The notes beneath the pieces were generated by a model. It was not told where the DNA came from and ran no database searches. It saw only the letters and a list, made by a program, of their open reading frames with translations. This document shows positions 36,057 to 45,359 of a stretch of DNA of 64,000 nucleotides, in pieces. Source of the DNA: Flammeovirga sp. SJP92 (lineage in GTDB: Bacteria > Bacteroidota > Bacteroidia > Cytophagales > Flammeovirgaceae). The DNA is taken from the NCBI RefSeq assembly GCF_001583495.1, contig NZ_LQAQ01000035.1:1-64000 (forward strand), read 5' to 3'. A program made the position numbers and the translations under genes. Each line of letters begins with the position of its first letter. Within the stretch, counting starts at the first letter, position 1.

Positions 36057-39000
36057 TTAGAATCCAATGTTTACACCTGCAGTGAAGATTCTTGGCACAG
36101 GGTAGTTACCTCTATCAATACTGAAGTCGATTGTTTGACCTTGTAAATTTTGACCAATTTCCGGATCAAAACCTGAGTATTTAGTGAAAGTATAAAGGTT
36201 TTGACCTGCGATGTAAACTCTGAATTTATTGATTCCCATTTTGTTAGTTATACTTTGAGGAATTGTATAACCTAACTGTACATTTCTGATTCTTAAGAAA
36301 TCTCCGTCTTCTAAATAGTAATCAGAATATTGTCTGTTGTTCTCAGTACCAGTTACACGAGGATGTTCATTTGTTGTACCTGGTCCAGTCCAACGTTCAC
36401 CTTCAAACACTGATGCAAAGTAATTTGAATTAGCTTTATTAGAATTGAATTTGATACCATTGAAAATTTTATGACCACCCATTCCTTGCAAGAAAACGAT
36501 CAAATCAAATCCTTTATAAGCAAAGTTGGCTGTTAAACCGTAATTGTATACAGGTAATGAAGTTCCTAAGATTTTACGATCATCACCATTTATTTTATTA
36601 TCACCATTTTGGTCTACATAAATCAAATCACCCGCTTTTACTGATCCATTTAATGGAACATCTCCTGCTGACTCATCAGGATCTTGCTGATAGATTCCAT
36701 TTGTTTCATATACATAGAATGATCCAATACTTTCCCCTTCTGTAGTCAATAAGATGTCTTGTCCCCAAAGAGTTGCTGTATTATATGGAGTTTTAGCACC
36801 TGTGTCTAACACTTCATTTTTATTGTAAGAGAAGTTACCTGTAATACCGTATGAAAAACCGCTTTCTCTTTCATCATTCCATCCTAACACTAATTCGATA
36901 CCTGAGTTTCTCACTGATGCACCGTTAGTCCAAGGATTTTGAGTAAATCCAGAAGAACCTACAACATCTGCCTGGAATAACATATCTAATGTTGTCTTTT
37001 GATAAAAATCAATTGTAGTAGTTAATCTGCTGTTTAAGAAGGCAGCGTCTATACCAATATTAAGTTGCTCTGAAGTTTCCCACACAAGGTTTGTCGTAGG
37101 GCCAGTAACCATAGATGCTCCATCTTGAATAACTCCAGAGTTTCCAACTGGATAACGAAGACCTGTTGTGATAGTGGATACCGTTGGGTAAAAACCAAGG
37201 TTATTCGGCATTTTATCGTTGGCTACTTGTCCCCAACCACCTCTTACTTTCACGTCTTTCACAAAATTCACATCTTTCATAAATGCTTCATTTGATACTT
37301 TCCAAGCTAAAGCGAACGATGGGAAAGTACCCCAACGGTAATCTTTAGATAATCTTGAAGACCCATCCATACGGAAAGAGGCTGTCAATAAGTAACGATC
37401 ATCATATCCATAAATAAATCGACCTAAGTAAGAAAAGATACCAGCATCTTGAGCAAAGTTAGCAGGAGCAATATCTGTATCTGTAGCCACACCAGAATCT
37501 AAATATCTTAGGTATTCATCATTTGGCATACCAGACTTACCACCGTTGAAAAATTCATGAAACTCATTGTATAAAGAGACACCACCCAAGACTGTTACAT
37601 CATGCTTATTGGCAAAATTTCTTTTGAAAGTTACCGTATTATCCCATGTGTAAGAGAAATGTTTTTCTTGGAAGATCCCCAAACGTGCTGTTTCTCTTGT
37701 TAATTTCACGTTACCTTTATCAATAAATTTAGGATTGAAAATCTTTCTCTCTTGGTATTGTCTATCCATACCAAACATTGTCTTGAATGTTAAACCTTGA
37801 ACTGGCTCATATTCAGCAAATATATTGGCTAAGTATCTATCAATTACAATCTCATCATTAATCAAAGCTAAACGCCCTACTGGATTGGTAAACTCATCTG
37901 AAATGGATGATGTAGAGTAAGTATAATTAGGGTCTTGACCGTGTAACTCATGATATACAGGATCTGTTGGAGAAGAACCTACAGCATGCATAATTGGATC
38001 TTCGTACTCATTATTTTGAGGGATTACACTTTGGTTTGATCTTGTCATCACTAAGTTAGCACCCATTGCAAATTTCTCACTCACTTGTGATTTCACGTTT
38101 AATCTACCCGATAATCTATCATAAGCAGATGGAGCGATAATACCTTGTTGATCGAAGTAGTTCAAACTCATCAAGAATTGTGATTTTTCATTACCACCGC
38201 TTGCTGTCAATTGATAATTCTGAATAGCGGCCTCACTTGGTTTTGAGAAAATCTCTTTTTGCCAATCCGTACCTCCTTGCTGTTGGAACTGTTGTAATTG
38301 TTCTACAGAGTATTTATTAGAGTTACCGTCATTTCTTGCCGCTTCATTTCTTAAGAATGCATATTGGTAAGCATCTGTAAGCGGAATATAGTTAGCTACT
38401 TGCTGAACACCTGCATAACCATCAAATGTTACGTTTACTTTACCACCTTCTTTACCTTTCTTAGTAGTAATGATGATTACACCGTTTGCACCTCTTGAAC
38501 CGTAAATTGCTGTTGCTGATGCATCTTTTAGTACATCCATTTTTTCAATATCAGCAGGGTTCAAGAATGAAATATTTTGAGTCAAAATACCATCTACTAC
38601 ATAAAGTGGAGTAGCGTCACCGATTGTACCTTGTCCACGAATTGTAATTGTAGAAGCTGAACCTGGTGAACCTGAACTTTGCGATACTGAAACACCTGCT
38701 ACTTTACCTTGCATTGCCATTTCAGCACTTGGTTCTACAGCCACTGTCAAGGCCTCGCTGTCTACTGATGCTACTGAACCCGTTACATCTTTTTTACTTT
38801 GTGTACCGTATCCAATAACGACTAGTTCTTCCATTTGTGTTGTTTCTTCCTGCAACACAAAATCAAAAGAGGATTGCTCACTCACAACAAATTTCTCTGT
38901 CTTGTAACCAATATAAGTAACCACTAATGTAACATCATCAGTTACCGATAACTGGTATCGTCCATCAAAATCCGTCACAGTTCCTTTCGTAGTCCCTTGA

Positions 39001-39179
39001 ATCGTGATGTTTACCCCTGGAATGGGTCCCGTTGAGTCTTTAATTGTACCCTTAATAATTCTCTCTTGAGCAAAACTCTCTGTTAGTATTAAGCAGAAAA
39101 AAGTACTGATCAAGGCTACTTTCCTTAACATACTAAGCAAAGCGAGATCTGAATAGTTTAAAGTATATTTCATTGTCAT
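36057..39179 (-). CDS. SusC/RagA family TonB-dependent outer-membrane transporter
   Basis: Up to 1040 residues. The more likely start is the ATG at 39131 (MLRKVALISTFFCLILTESFAQ), which gives a normal signal peptide; I keep the longer frame because ATG codons exist at 39179 and 39173. After the signal come a carboxypeptidase-like domain (IKGTIKDSTGPIPGVNITI), the TonB box region (MEELVVIGYGTQSKKDVTGS), the plug (GVSVSQSSGSPGSASTITIR, PLYVVDGI, DASATAIYGSRGANGVIIIT) and a 22-strand barrel ending in FTAGVNIGF. It imports oligosaccharides with energy from TonB. It is the first gene of a five-gene operon, and an 11-bp-phased repeat array lies about 190 bp upstream. Confidence 0.97.
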   Translation of the reverse strand: MTMKYTLNYSDLALLSMLRKVALISTFFCLILTESFAQERIIKGTIKDSTGPIPGVNITIQGTTKGTVTDFDGRYQLSVTDDVTLVVTYIGYKTEKFVVSEQSSFDFVLQEETTQMEELVVIGYGTQSKKDVTGSVASVDSEALTVAVEPSAEMAMQGKVAGVSVSQSSGSPGSASTITIRGQGTIGDATPLYVVDGILTQNISFLNPADIEKMDVLKDASATAIYGSRGANGVIIITTKKGKEGGKVNVTFDGYAGVQQVANYIPLTDAYQYAFLRNEAARNDGNSNKYSVEQLQQFQQQGGTDWQKEIFSKPSEAAIQNYQLTASGGNEKSQFLMSLNYFDQQGIIAPSAYDRLSGRLNVKSQVSEKFAMGANLVMTRSNQSVIPQNNEYEDPIMHAVGSSPTDPVYHELHGQDPNYTYSTSSISDEFTNPVGRLALINDEIVIDRYLANIFAEYEPVQGLTFKTMFGMDRQYQERKIFNPKFIDKGNVKLTRETARLGIFQEKHFSYTWDNTVTFKRNFANKHDVTVLGGVSLYNEFHEFFNGGKSGMPNDEYLRYLDSGVATDTDIAPANFAQDAGIFSYLGRFIYGYDDRYLLTASFRMDGSSRLSKDYRWGTFPSFALAWKVSNEAFMKDVNFVKDVKVRGGWGQVANDKMPNNLGFYPTVSTITTGLRYPVGNSGVIQDGASMVTGPTTNLVWETSEQLNIGIDAAFLNSRLTTTIDFYQKTTLDMLFQADVVGSSGFTQNPWTNGASVRNSGIELVLGWNDERESGFSYGITGNFSYNKNEVLDTGAKTPYNTATLWGQDILLTTEGESIGSFYVYETNGIYQQDPDESAGDVPLNGSVKAGDLIYVDQNGDNKINGDDRKILGTSLPVYNYGLTANFAYKGFDLIVFLQGMGGHKIFNGIKFNSNKANSNYFASVFEGERWTGPGTTNEHPRVTGTENNRQYSDYYLEDGDFLRIRNVQLGYTIPQSITNKMGINKFRVYIAGQNLYTFTKYSGFDPEIGQNLQGQTIDFSIDRGNYPVPRIFTAGVNIGF

Positions 39180-39366
39180 ACAGTTTTCTTCAATAGTTTA
39201 AAAATTTAGTGTAGATCAAAGAATAATAGATAGTGCTAAGCAGTTAAAGCCTTTACTTTAAAAAGGAGTTGATCCTTATCAATGAAGCTGGCACTTTCAT
39301 AAAAGCTTTAACTTTTTGCATACCGCAATTAAGGAATATTTACACCCAAACATCAAAAAATTATAC

Positions 39367-39406
39367 ACTTCAACACTACTTCAACAAGCACGCAAACTTA
39401 CTTCAG
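39367..39406. promoter_or_regulatory. Helically phased ACNTCAA direct repeats (array 2)
   Basis: CAA-type ends at 39373, 39384, 39395 and CAG at 39406 are exactly 11 bp apart. The units are ACTTCAA, ACTTCAA, CACGCAA and ACTTCAG. The array is upstream of the SusC/SusD operon. Further TTCAA words continue to about 39456 but out of phase. Confidence 0.65.
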
Positions 39407-39456
39407 GTGTATTATGGACACTTTTATTCACTACATCAGCTACTTCAACTCTTCAA

Positions 39457-39943
39457 TTAGTGTAGTAATGAATGATTACCCCCCTTAAAACTATTGTTTA
39501 TTTGACTTAGAGTTAGATAAAATCAAGATAACAAATAGATTACAAGATTTTATTTGGTATATCCTAGCGTAAATAATGCACTTTAAAACCATTCTTTCTC
39601 CCTGTAAACACCTCTTAATTCACTACTTCTAGGGAATTATTGCTGTATTGAGACGCTAGTTTTTAAAAGCTTTATATTTTTAACTAAAATTTAGAATCAA
39701 CAACACAACCCTTACTTTATCTGTAATAAAATTAATATTTCACTTCTCATAGATCTGTTAATTCAATCACTCTTCATTCTTATTCATCATAGTATAATTA
39801 AGGCTTTAGGAAGAAAGATTATACTCCTCTATTCTTAAGGGATAAATCAATGACTTACTATTAGAATCGTCTCATCAATGATCTTTCGGAGACTAGAAAA
39901 AAGAGAATGTGTTATTTTAACTACAGCCATCAAATTTTAGGCA
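39457..39943. other. Long intergenic region upstream of the SusC operon, no gene
   Basis: The gap between susC and the sugar-porter gene is over 800 bp. Beyond the phased repeats and the porter's terminator I see only AT-rich sequence without open frames or clear hairpins. Confidence 0.5.
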
Positions 39944-39972
39944 TAAAAAAACGAGAGAAAAATTTCCCTCGC
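39944..39972 (-). terminator. Terminator of the sugar porter gene
   Basis: Minus strand GCGAGGGAAA, TT, TTTCTCTCG followed by seven T. Confidence 0.8.
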
Positions 39973-40004
39973 TTTATTAACCATAAAATAACTATTGTTT
40001 AGTC

Positions 40005-41906
40005 TTAATGGGCTAAAGGTGCAATGACGTCATCCTCATCATTGGCACTACTTATCTTTTCCCCAATCAGTTCTTCTTCAATTTCTTCTAAAGATTTGCC
40101 TTTAGTCTCTCTCACAATAAATACTGAGAAGGCTAAACATAGCAACATACTCATACCAAAAATGACAAATGTTGTTCCTGCTCCTAGCACTTCTAATTCA
40201 AGAGGAAATACAGTGGCCACACAAAAACTTGTAGCAGAATTTACGCCTCCAATAATTGAAATACCCACTCCTCTTAAATGATTTGGTAAAATTTCAGGAA
40301 GCATGGCCCACATCACTGGCCCTACAGAAATGGAGAATCCAGCTATAAACCCTAAGATTCCAAACAATACAAAAAAGGGATTGATATGGATACTATTGTT
40401 CAGCAAAATAGATTGGAACTGTGCTGAAAACGTTGCATTAATTGACTTTCTAAAAGCCGTTTTATAATCCGTACCTTTTAAAAGGTCATTTTTAGCAACT
40501 AAGAAAAAGGGATCTCTTTCGGTCTGTGGACTGATTGCATGCTCATTAGGAAATAACTGCAGGAAAAGGTCGTTTTTCACTTCGCTGTACAAGTCCAATT
40601 CTGAATTAAAAGTAAAATCTGCCGATTTATTTAAACTATTCGCAAACATACTGACTTGAGTGAGCTCAGCGAAAACCTTATCATTCACACCGCTCACCGA
40701 CTGAGAGATTGTTCCATTTTTCAATAACTGCAACTTATCTCCCATAATTTTATACTCATCAAATGGCATCAATTCAACATCCATTCTTTTAAACTCTTCC
40801 AACAGAATATTTTTTTCTAAGGAATTACTAATTTTTGCTACATCATTTTTATCGATCTTATACGTTGCATCATAGAAATGATAAGCTGTAAAAAATAGAG
40901 AAATGGCCATGATAGTTGAACCCATAATCAATAACGGCTTTCTTCCCAATCGGTCAATCAGCATCATTGAAATGATTGTCATGACTACGAAAACAATCCC
41001 TATAATAATAGACTGAATAAATGCACTGTCTTGTCCTTCTCCTGTCATTTCAAAAATCATCGGAGCATAATATAAAATAGCGTTGATCCCTGAAGTTTGC
41101 TGGAAAATCGCTAGCCCTAAACCAATGAAAAGTACCAGTCTCATTTTTTTCTCGAATAATTCCCCTCTAAGGGCTTTGGAATTATTGGATTTTGTTTGTC
41201 TTGACAAAGACGTATTGATGGTCTGTAATTCCTTTTGAGCATATTCTTCTCCACCTACTTTTTCCAATACTTTCAAGGCTTGTGTTTCTTTCTTTTTTTG
41301 AAGCAACCACCTTGGACTTTCAGGAATAATTAAAAGTAATAAGGTATATGCCAAAGCTGGAATAGCACCAACACCCAACATCCACCTCCAGTTGATATTA
41401 GGATCTTCAACCATCTGAAGAATGTAATAATTTGAAAAGTAGGCAATCGAAAGTCCTAATACAATATTCAGTTGATTGAAAGTGACCAACCATCCTCTTT
41501 GCTTTGGTGGTGCAATTTCTGAGATGTACATTGGTGCCACCAAAATAGCAATACCAACACCTAGACCTGCCACAAGTTTACATAAAATAAAAATAAAAAT
41601 ATTGGTCGCCATAGCTGTTCCTAAAGCTCCAATAGTAAACAAGAATGAAGTAAGCATTAAGCTGGGTTTTCTGCCAAATTTATCACTGATTGCACCCGCA
41701 GAAAGGTTACCCATAAAACCTCCTAAAATAATCATACTACTTGAGATCCCTATCAACAAAGGCTGATCAGAAATTCCAAAAGTATATTTATAAAAAGGGA
41801 TTGCCCCAGAGTTTACCACTCCATCAAACCCCAATAAAAATCCTCCAATAGCAACAATTGAAGCAACCATTACGGGGTAGTATACATTTCTAATTTTTTC
41901 CAACAT
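40005..41906 (-). CDS. MFS sugar porter with a large extra-membrane insert
   Basis: A 633-residue major facilitator of the sugar porter family (12 helices). Landmarks are DKFGRKP after helix 2, PMYISEIAPPKQRG, PESPRWLL after helix 6, QQTSGINAILYYAP in helix 7, DRLGRKPLL and the C-terminal ETKGKSLEEIEEEL. Typical members have 450-520 residues. Here about 165 extra residues (roughly 345-510, IDKNDVAKISNSLEKN to FRKSINATFSAQF) lie between helices 9 and 10, on the outer (periplasmic) face by family topology. The insert is mostly helical. The gene is divergent from the regulator at 42254, and phased repeats lie in between. It probably takes released sugars across the inner membrane. Confidence 0.92.
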   Translation of the reverse strand: MLEKIRNVYYPVMVASIVAIGGFLLGFDGVVNSGAIPFYKYTFGISDQPLLIGISSSMIILGGFMGNLSAGAISDKFGRKPSLMLTSFLFTIGALGTAMATNIFIFILCKLVAGLGVGIAILVAPMYISEIAPPKQRGWLVTFNQLNIVLGLSIAYFSNYYILQMVEDPNINWRWMLGVGAIPALAYTLLLLIIPESPRWLLQKKKETQALKVLEKVGGEEYAQKELQTINTSLSRQTKSNNSKALRGELFEKKMRLVLFIGLGLAIFQQTSGINAILYYAPMIFEMTGEGQDSAFIQSIIIGIVFVVMTIISMMLIDRLGRKPLLIMGSTIMAISLFFTAYHFYDATYKIDKNDVAKISNSLEKNILLEEFKRMDVELMPFDEYKIMGDKLQLLKNGTISQSVSGVNDKVFAELTQVSMFANSLNKSADFTFNSELDLYSEVKNDLFLQLFPNEHAISPQTERDPFFLVAKNDLLKGTDYKTAFRKSINATFSAQFQSILLNNSIHINPFFVLFGILGFIAGFSISVGPVMWAMLPEILPNHLRGVGISIIGGVNSATSFCVATVFPLELEVLGAGTTFVIFGMSMLLCLAFSVFIVRETKGKSLEEIEEELIGEKISSANDEDDVIAPLAH

Positions 41907-42039
41907 AATTTAATTCATTTATTCCATCACAATCATTTAAAATAAGTAGAAGACCTACCACTGCCAGCTCATTTTTGTGATATACCGATATTAGTACATT
42001 TATATGGCTTGAAGAGGTCAAAAACCGCATCAGGAAAGC

Positions 42040-42090
42040 TTTAAGTAGGCATTGACGTATATTTGAAGTAGTCTAAAAAGTAATTGACGT
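42040..42090. promoter_or_regulatory. Helically phased ACNTCAA direct repeats (array 3)
   Basis: The motif is on the minus strand. Plus-strand starts of the complement (TTGANGT) are at 42041 (TTAAGT), 42052 (TTGACGT), 42063 (TTGAAGT), about 42074 (degenerate, AAAAAGT) and 42084 (TTGACGT). Spacings are 11, 11, 11 and 10 bp. It lies between the divergent sugar-porter and regulator genes, so the regulator may control both. A single ACTTCAA at 42149-42155 is closer to the regulator. Confidence 0.6.
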
Positions 42091-42253
42091 AATTACTGAT
42101 ACGTTATTTTGACGATATTGCACCCATACGTTAGATGAACGCTCTACTACTTCAAGCGTGCACAAATCTTAAGTACATCACACTTTTTAAAACACTGGGT
42201 GTTGAGGTAAAAATCAATAAAAAATTCACCCCAATACACATAAAAACTATCAT

Positions 42254-45118
42254 ATGAAATATCAATTATTACTTATTTTTCTAATTAGCAGTTTTTTCAA
42301 TACCGTATTAGCAGAAAACTTAACTATTGGAATTCCTATTGTGAATACTTTCTCTGCTACTACATATAAGGCAGGCTCACAAAATTGGAGTATTACTCAA
42401 AACCAGAACGGTTTCATTTATATCGCCAACAACTTTGGACTTTTAGAATTTGATGGCGTAGCATGGAGAACTTATACTTTGAGCAAAGGGAACAATAATC
42501 TCAAGAGTGTTTATGCTCTTGGAGAAAAAATTTATGTGGGTGGACAAAATGAATTTGGCTACTTTGCTAGGAATGATCAGGGTGAACTAACCTATCATTC
42601 TTTACGGTCTTTAATAGAAGAGAACGTCAGTTTTGATGAAATCTGGAACATCTACCAAGGAAAAAGAACGAATGAGGTCATTTTCTGTTCCCATAAAAGA
42701 ATATTTATTTATCACGATGGAAAAGTGGAGACGTTAATTCCTCCCAAAAACATCCGCTACAGTTTTTACATCAAAGGAGATTTTATTTCAAGTTCTCCCA
42801 ATGTAGGCCTCTTGAACTGGAATGAAAAAAGAATATTGCCACAGTATGAAGGTACTGAAGTCTTGCAAGGACATATTTTAAGATCCATCATCAACTTCCC
42901 CAACGGATCTTTGCTGGCTTTGTCACATGATGGAAAATTACTCATCAACAATGGTGAGGGTTTTAAGCCTTGGATGCGTTCTATTTGGCCCAATTTTGAA
43001 AAAGCAAAAATCAACCACGCTACTTTACTGAAAGACAACAGTATTGCAATCGCTACTCAACATAATGGTCTCTTTATTTTGAATGAAAATGGAGAAATTG
43101 TATTGCATTTGAATAAAAAGAATGGACTTGCAGATATGACCGTTTACAATATTTTTCAAGATCAATCTGAAAACCTTTGGCTAGCACATCGTAATGGGCT
43201 TTCATATATTGAACTTCACTCTCCATTCCGTTTGATTAATGAGAAAGTAGGCATTGAAGGCGGAGGATATTCGGCTACTGCTTATCAAAATGAACTCTAC
43301 TTGGGAACCACTAACGGTGTTTATAAATACAGTCCAAAACTTCCAAACAATGAACCTCATTACAAGCGATTGAATATTGGTCATACTTACAAACTGAAAG
43401 CAATAGGCAACCGTTTGTTTCAAGGGCAACACGAAGGATTATATGTTATTAATGAAACTCAAAATGAACTCGTATCTTCTATCAAAGGTGCTTGGAATGT
43501 GCTTCAATTCAATAAAGAGAAAGATACTTTTTTAAGAGGAGCTTATGATGGTCTTTATATTCATAAAAAGATAAATAAGGAATGGATTACTCATAAAATT
43601 GATGGTTTTGAAGAATCAGCCCGATTACTTGCCTTGGAGGATGAAAATACGCTTTGGATCAGTCATGGTTTTAAAGGAGTCTACAAATTGACCATTGATT
43701 TTGATAACCATAAAGTAAACTCTGTTGATTTTTATGGGAAAGAAAAAGGCTTCTATTCCAATGTATTGATCAATTTATTCCAGGTGAATAATGAGTTACT
43801 TTTCTGCGGTGAAAATGGTATTTTTAAATACAATCAGAAGAAAGATCAATTTGAAAGAGATCAAAAATTCACAAAGATTCTTGGTAGAGAACGTGTTTCA
43901 TGTTTGGTGAATGATACGCATGGCAATGTCTATTTTATTCAGAATAACAAAGTAGGTTTAATTTATGATTTGAACTCTGATAATCCTTATGTGGAACGTC
44001 AGCTTTTTGAGAGAATCAATAAGTATATCAGTGATGATTTAGAGACCATTATTTGTATTGATCCTTCCAACGTATTGATCACAGCCAAAGAAGGTTTCAT
44101 ATTATTTAATCCTCGATTTAAAAGAGGTGTGCAAAAGAGTATTCCGCTATCTATCAGAAGTTTCACAAATTCTAATGGGATTGAAAGCAACTGTATTCTT
44201 GTTAAGGAAGACGAGAAAATTGAAATATCTTATGATTTCAATGATGTCACTTTTGACTATGCAACTCCTTACTTTGATGGATTAGAATATAATACTTATC
44301 AAACGTTTCTTGAAGGGTTTGATAAAATTCCAAAACCTTGGAATACACAAAATGCAAGTATCTACACCAATCTAAAAGAGGGAAATTACACATTTAAAGT
44401 CACTGCAAAAAACATATATGGAGAAGTAAGTGCTCAAAAGGAAATTCAATTTGAAGTGTTGCCCCCTTGGTACAGAAGTCCTTTAGCCTACCTTTTCTAT
44501 GCTTTAATGGCTTGTGGTTTTACGTTTGGGATTGTGAAACTTTCTAAGCTGAGGTATTCTAAAAAATGGCTGAATATTGTAGGACAAAAGGAACAGCAAA
44601 TTGTGGATCAAGATGATACCATCAAACAGCTTGTGCAAGAAAAACACGATCAGGAAATTAGTTTTAAGAACAAAGAACTAGCACTTTCTACATTCCACCT
44701 TACGCAACGCAACGAACTCTTAACCACTATCAAAAATGATTTGATAAAGGTTTCTACCAAAGCAGAAAATGTTGCTGTTGCCAAGGAAATCCAGCACTTA
44801 GCCAACCGTATCAGTAAGGATATTGATGATGAAAAAGATTGGGCTAGATTCAAAGATCACTTTAATTTGATTCATTCCGATTTCTTTGAATACTTCAAGG
44901 AAAACTATCCTCAACTGAGTACTCAAGAATTAAAAATTTGTGCTTACATCAAGATGAACATGTCTACCAAAGATATTGCAAATGCATTGAACCTCTCCGT
45001 TAGAGGTGTAGAAACATCAAGATATAGATTGAGGAAGAAACTGAATCTCGATAAAAATATTCAGCTCACTGATTTTATTCAAAAAGTTGAAAATGAAGTA
45101 GCTGGAAGTGCAGTCTAG
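42254..45118 (+). CDS. Membrane-spanning propeller / Y_Y_Y / LuxR-type HTH regulator
   Basis: 954 residues. A signal peptide (1-20, ending TVLA) exports a long N-terminal sensor of two-component-regulator propeller blades (NWSITQNQNGFIYIANNFGL, GLADMTVYNIFQDQSENLWL). A Y_Y_Y domain (about 655-735) follows, then one membrane helix (about 742-760), a coiled coil (about 775-850) and a C-terminal LuxR/GerE-type HTH (LSTQELKICAYIKMNMSTKD, ANALNLSVRGVETSRYRLRK). There is no histidine kinase or receiver, so a periplasmic ligand signal would pass directly to DNA. It sits beside the sugar porter and is the best candidate to bind the 11-bp-phased repeats. Confidence 0.9.
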   Translation: MKYQLLLIFLISSFFNTVLAENLTIGIPIVNTFSATTYKAGSQNWSITQNQNGFIYIANNFGLLEFDGVAWRTYTLSKGNNNLKSVYALGEKIYVGGQNEFGYFARNDQGELTYHSLRSLIEENVSFDEIWNIYQGKRTNEVIFCSHKRIFIYHDGKVETLIPPKNIRYSFYIKGDFISSSPNVGLLNWNEKRILPQYEGTEVLQGHILRSIINFPNGSLLALSHDGKLLINNGEGFKPWMRSIWPNFEKAKINHATLLKDNSIAIATQHNGLFILNENGEIVLHLNKKNGLADMTVYNIFQDQSENLWLAHRNGLSYIELHSPFRLINEKVGIEGGGYSATAYQNELYLGTTNGVYKYSPKLPNNEPHYKRLNIGHTYKLKAIGNRLFQGQHEGLYVINETQNELVSSIKGAWNVLQFNKEKDTFLRGAYDGLYIHKKINKEWITHKIDGFEESARLLALEDENTLWISHGFKGVYKLTIDFDNHKVNSVDFYGKEKGFYSNVLINLFQVNNELLFCGENGIFKYNQKKDQFERDQKFTKILGRERVSCLVNDTHGNVYFIQNNKVGLIYDLNSDNPYVERQLFERINKYISDDLETIICIDPSNVLITAKEGFILFNPRFKRGVQKSIPLSIRSFTNSNGIESNCILVKEDEKIEISYDFNDVTFDYATPYFDGLEYNTYQTFLEGFDKIPKPWNTQNASIYTNLKEGNYTFKVTAKNIYGEVSAQKEIQFEVLPPWYRSPLAYLFYALMACGFTFGIVKLSKLRYSKKWLNIVGQKEQQIVDQDDTIKQLVQEKHDQEISFKNKELALSTFHLTQRNELLTTIKNDLIKVSTKAENVAVAKEIQHLANRISKDIDDEKDWARFKDHFNLIHSDFFEYFKENYPQLSTQELKICAYIKMNMSTKDIANALNLSVRGVETSRYRLRKKLNLDKNIQLTDFIQKVENEVAGSAV

Positions 45119-45135
45119 TGATTTCTAACCTGATT

Positions 45136-45173
45136 AAAGTCTTTTGAATCTAAAAAATCCAAAAGACTTTTTT
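45136..45173 (+). terminator. Terminator of the regulator gene
   Basis: AAAGTCTTTTG, loop, CAAAAGACTTTTTT. Confidence 0.85.
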
Positions 45174-45359
45174 AACATACCCTCCTTGATATTGACAAAT
45201 AATCACAAATATTCACAACACCCTAATACACTGTAAAACAAATCTTTAAGTTAAATTTTAAATTCTTATAGATCATCACCTAACGAGGTTTATTGCACAT
45301 CATTTTTCACTATTTTATATTTACTCAACTTAAACCTTACTAACATCAGCTTCAGTTTT

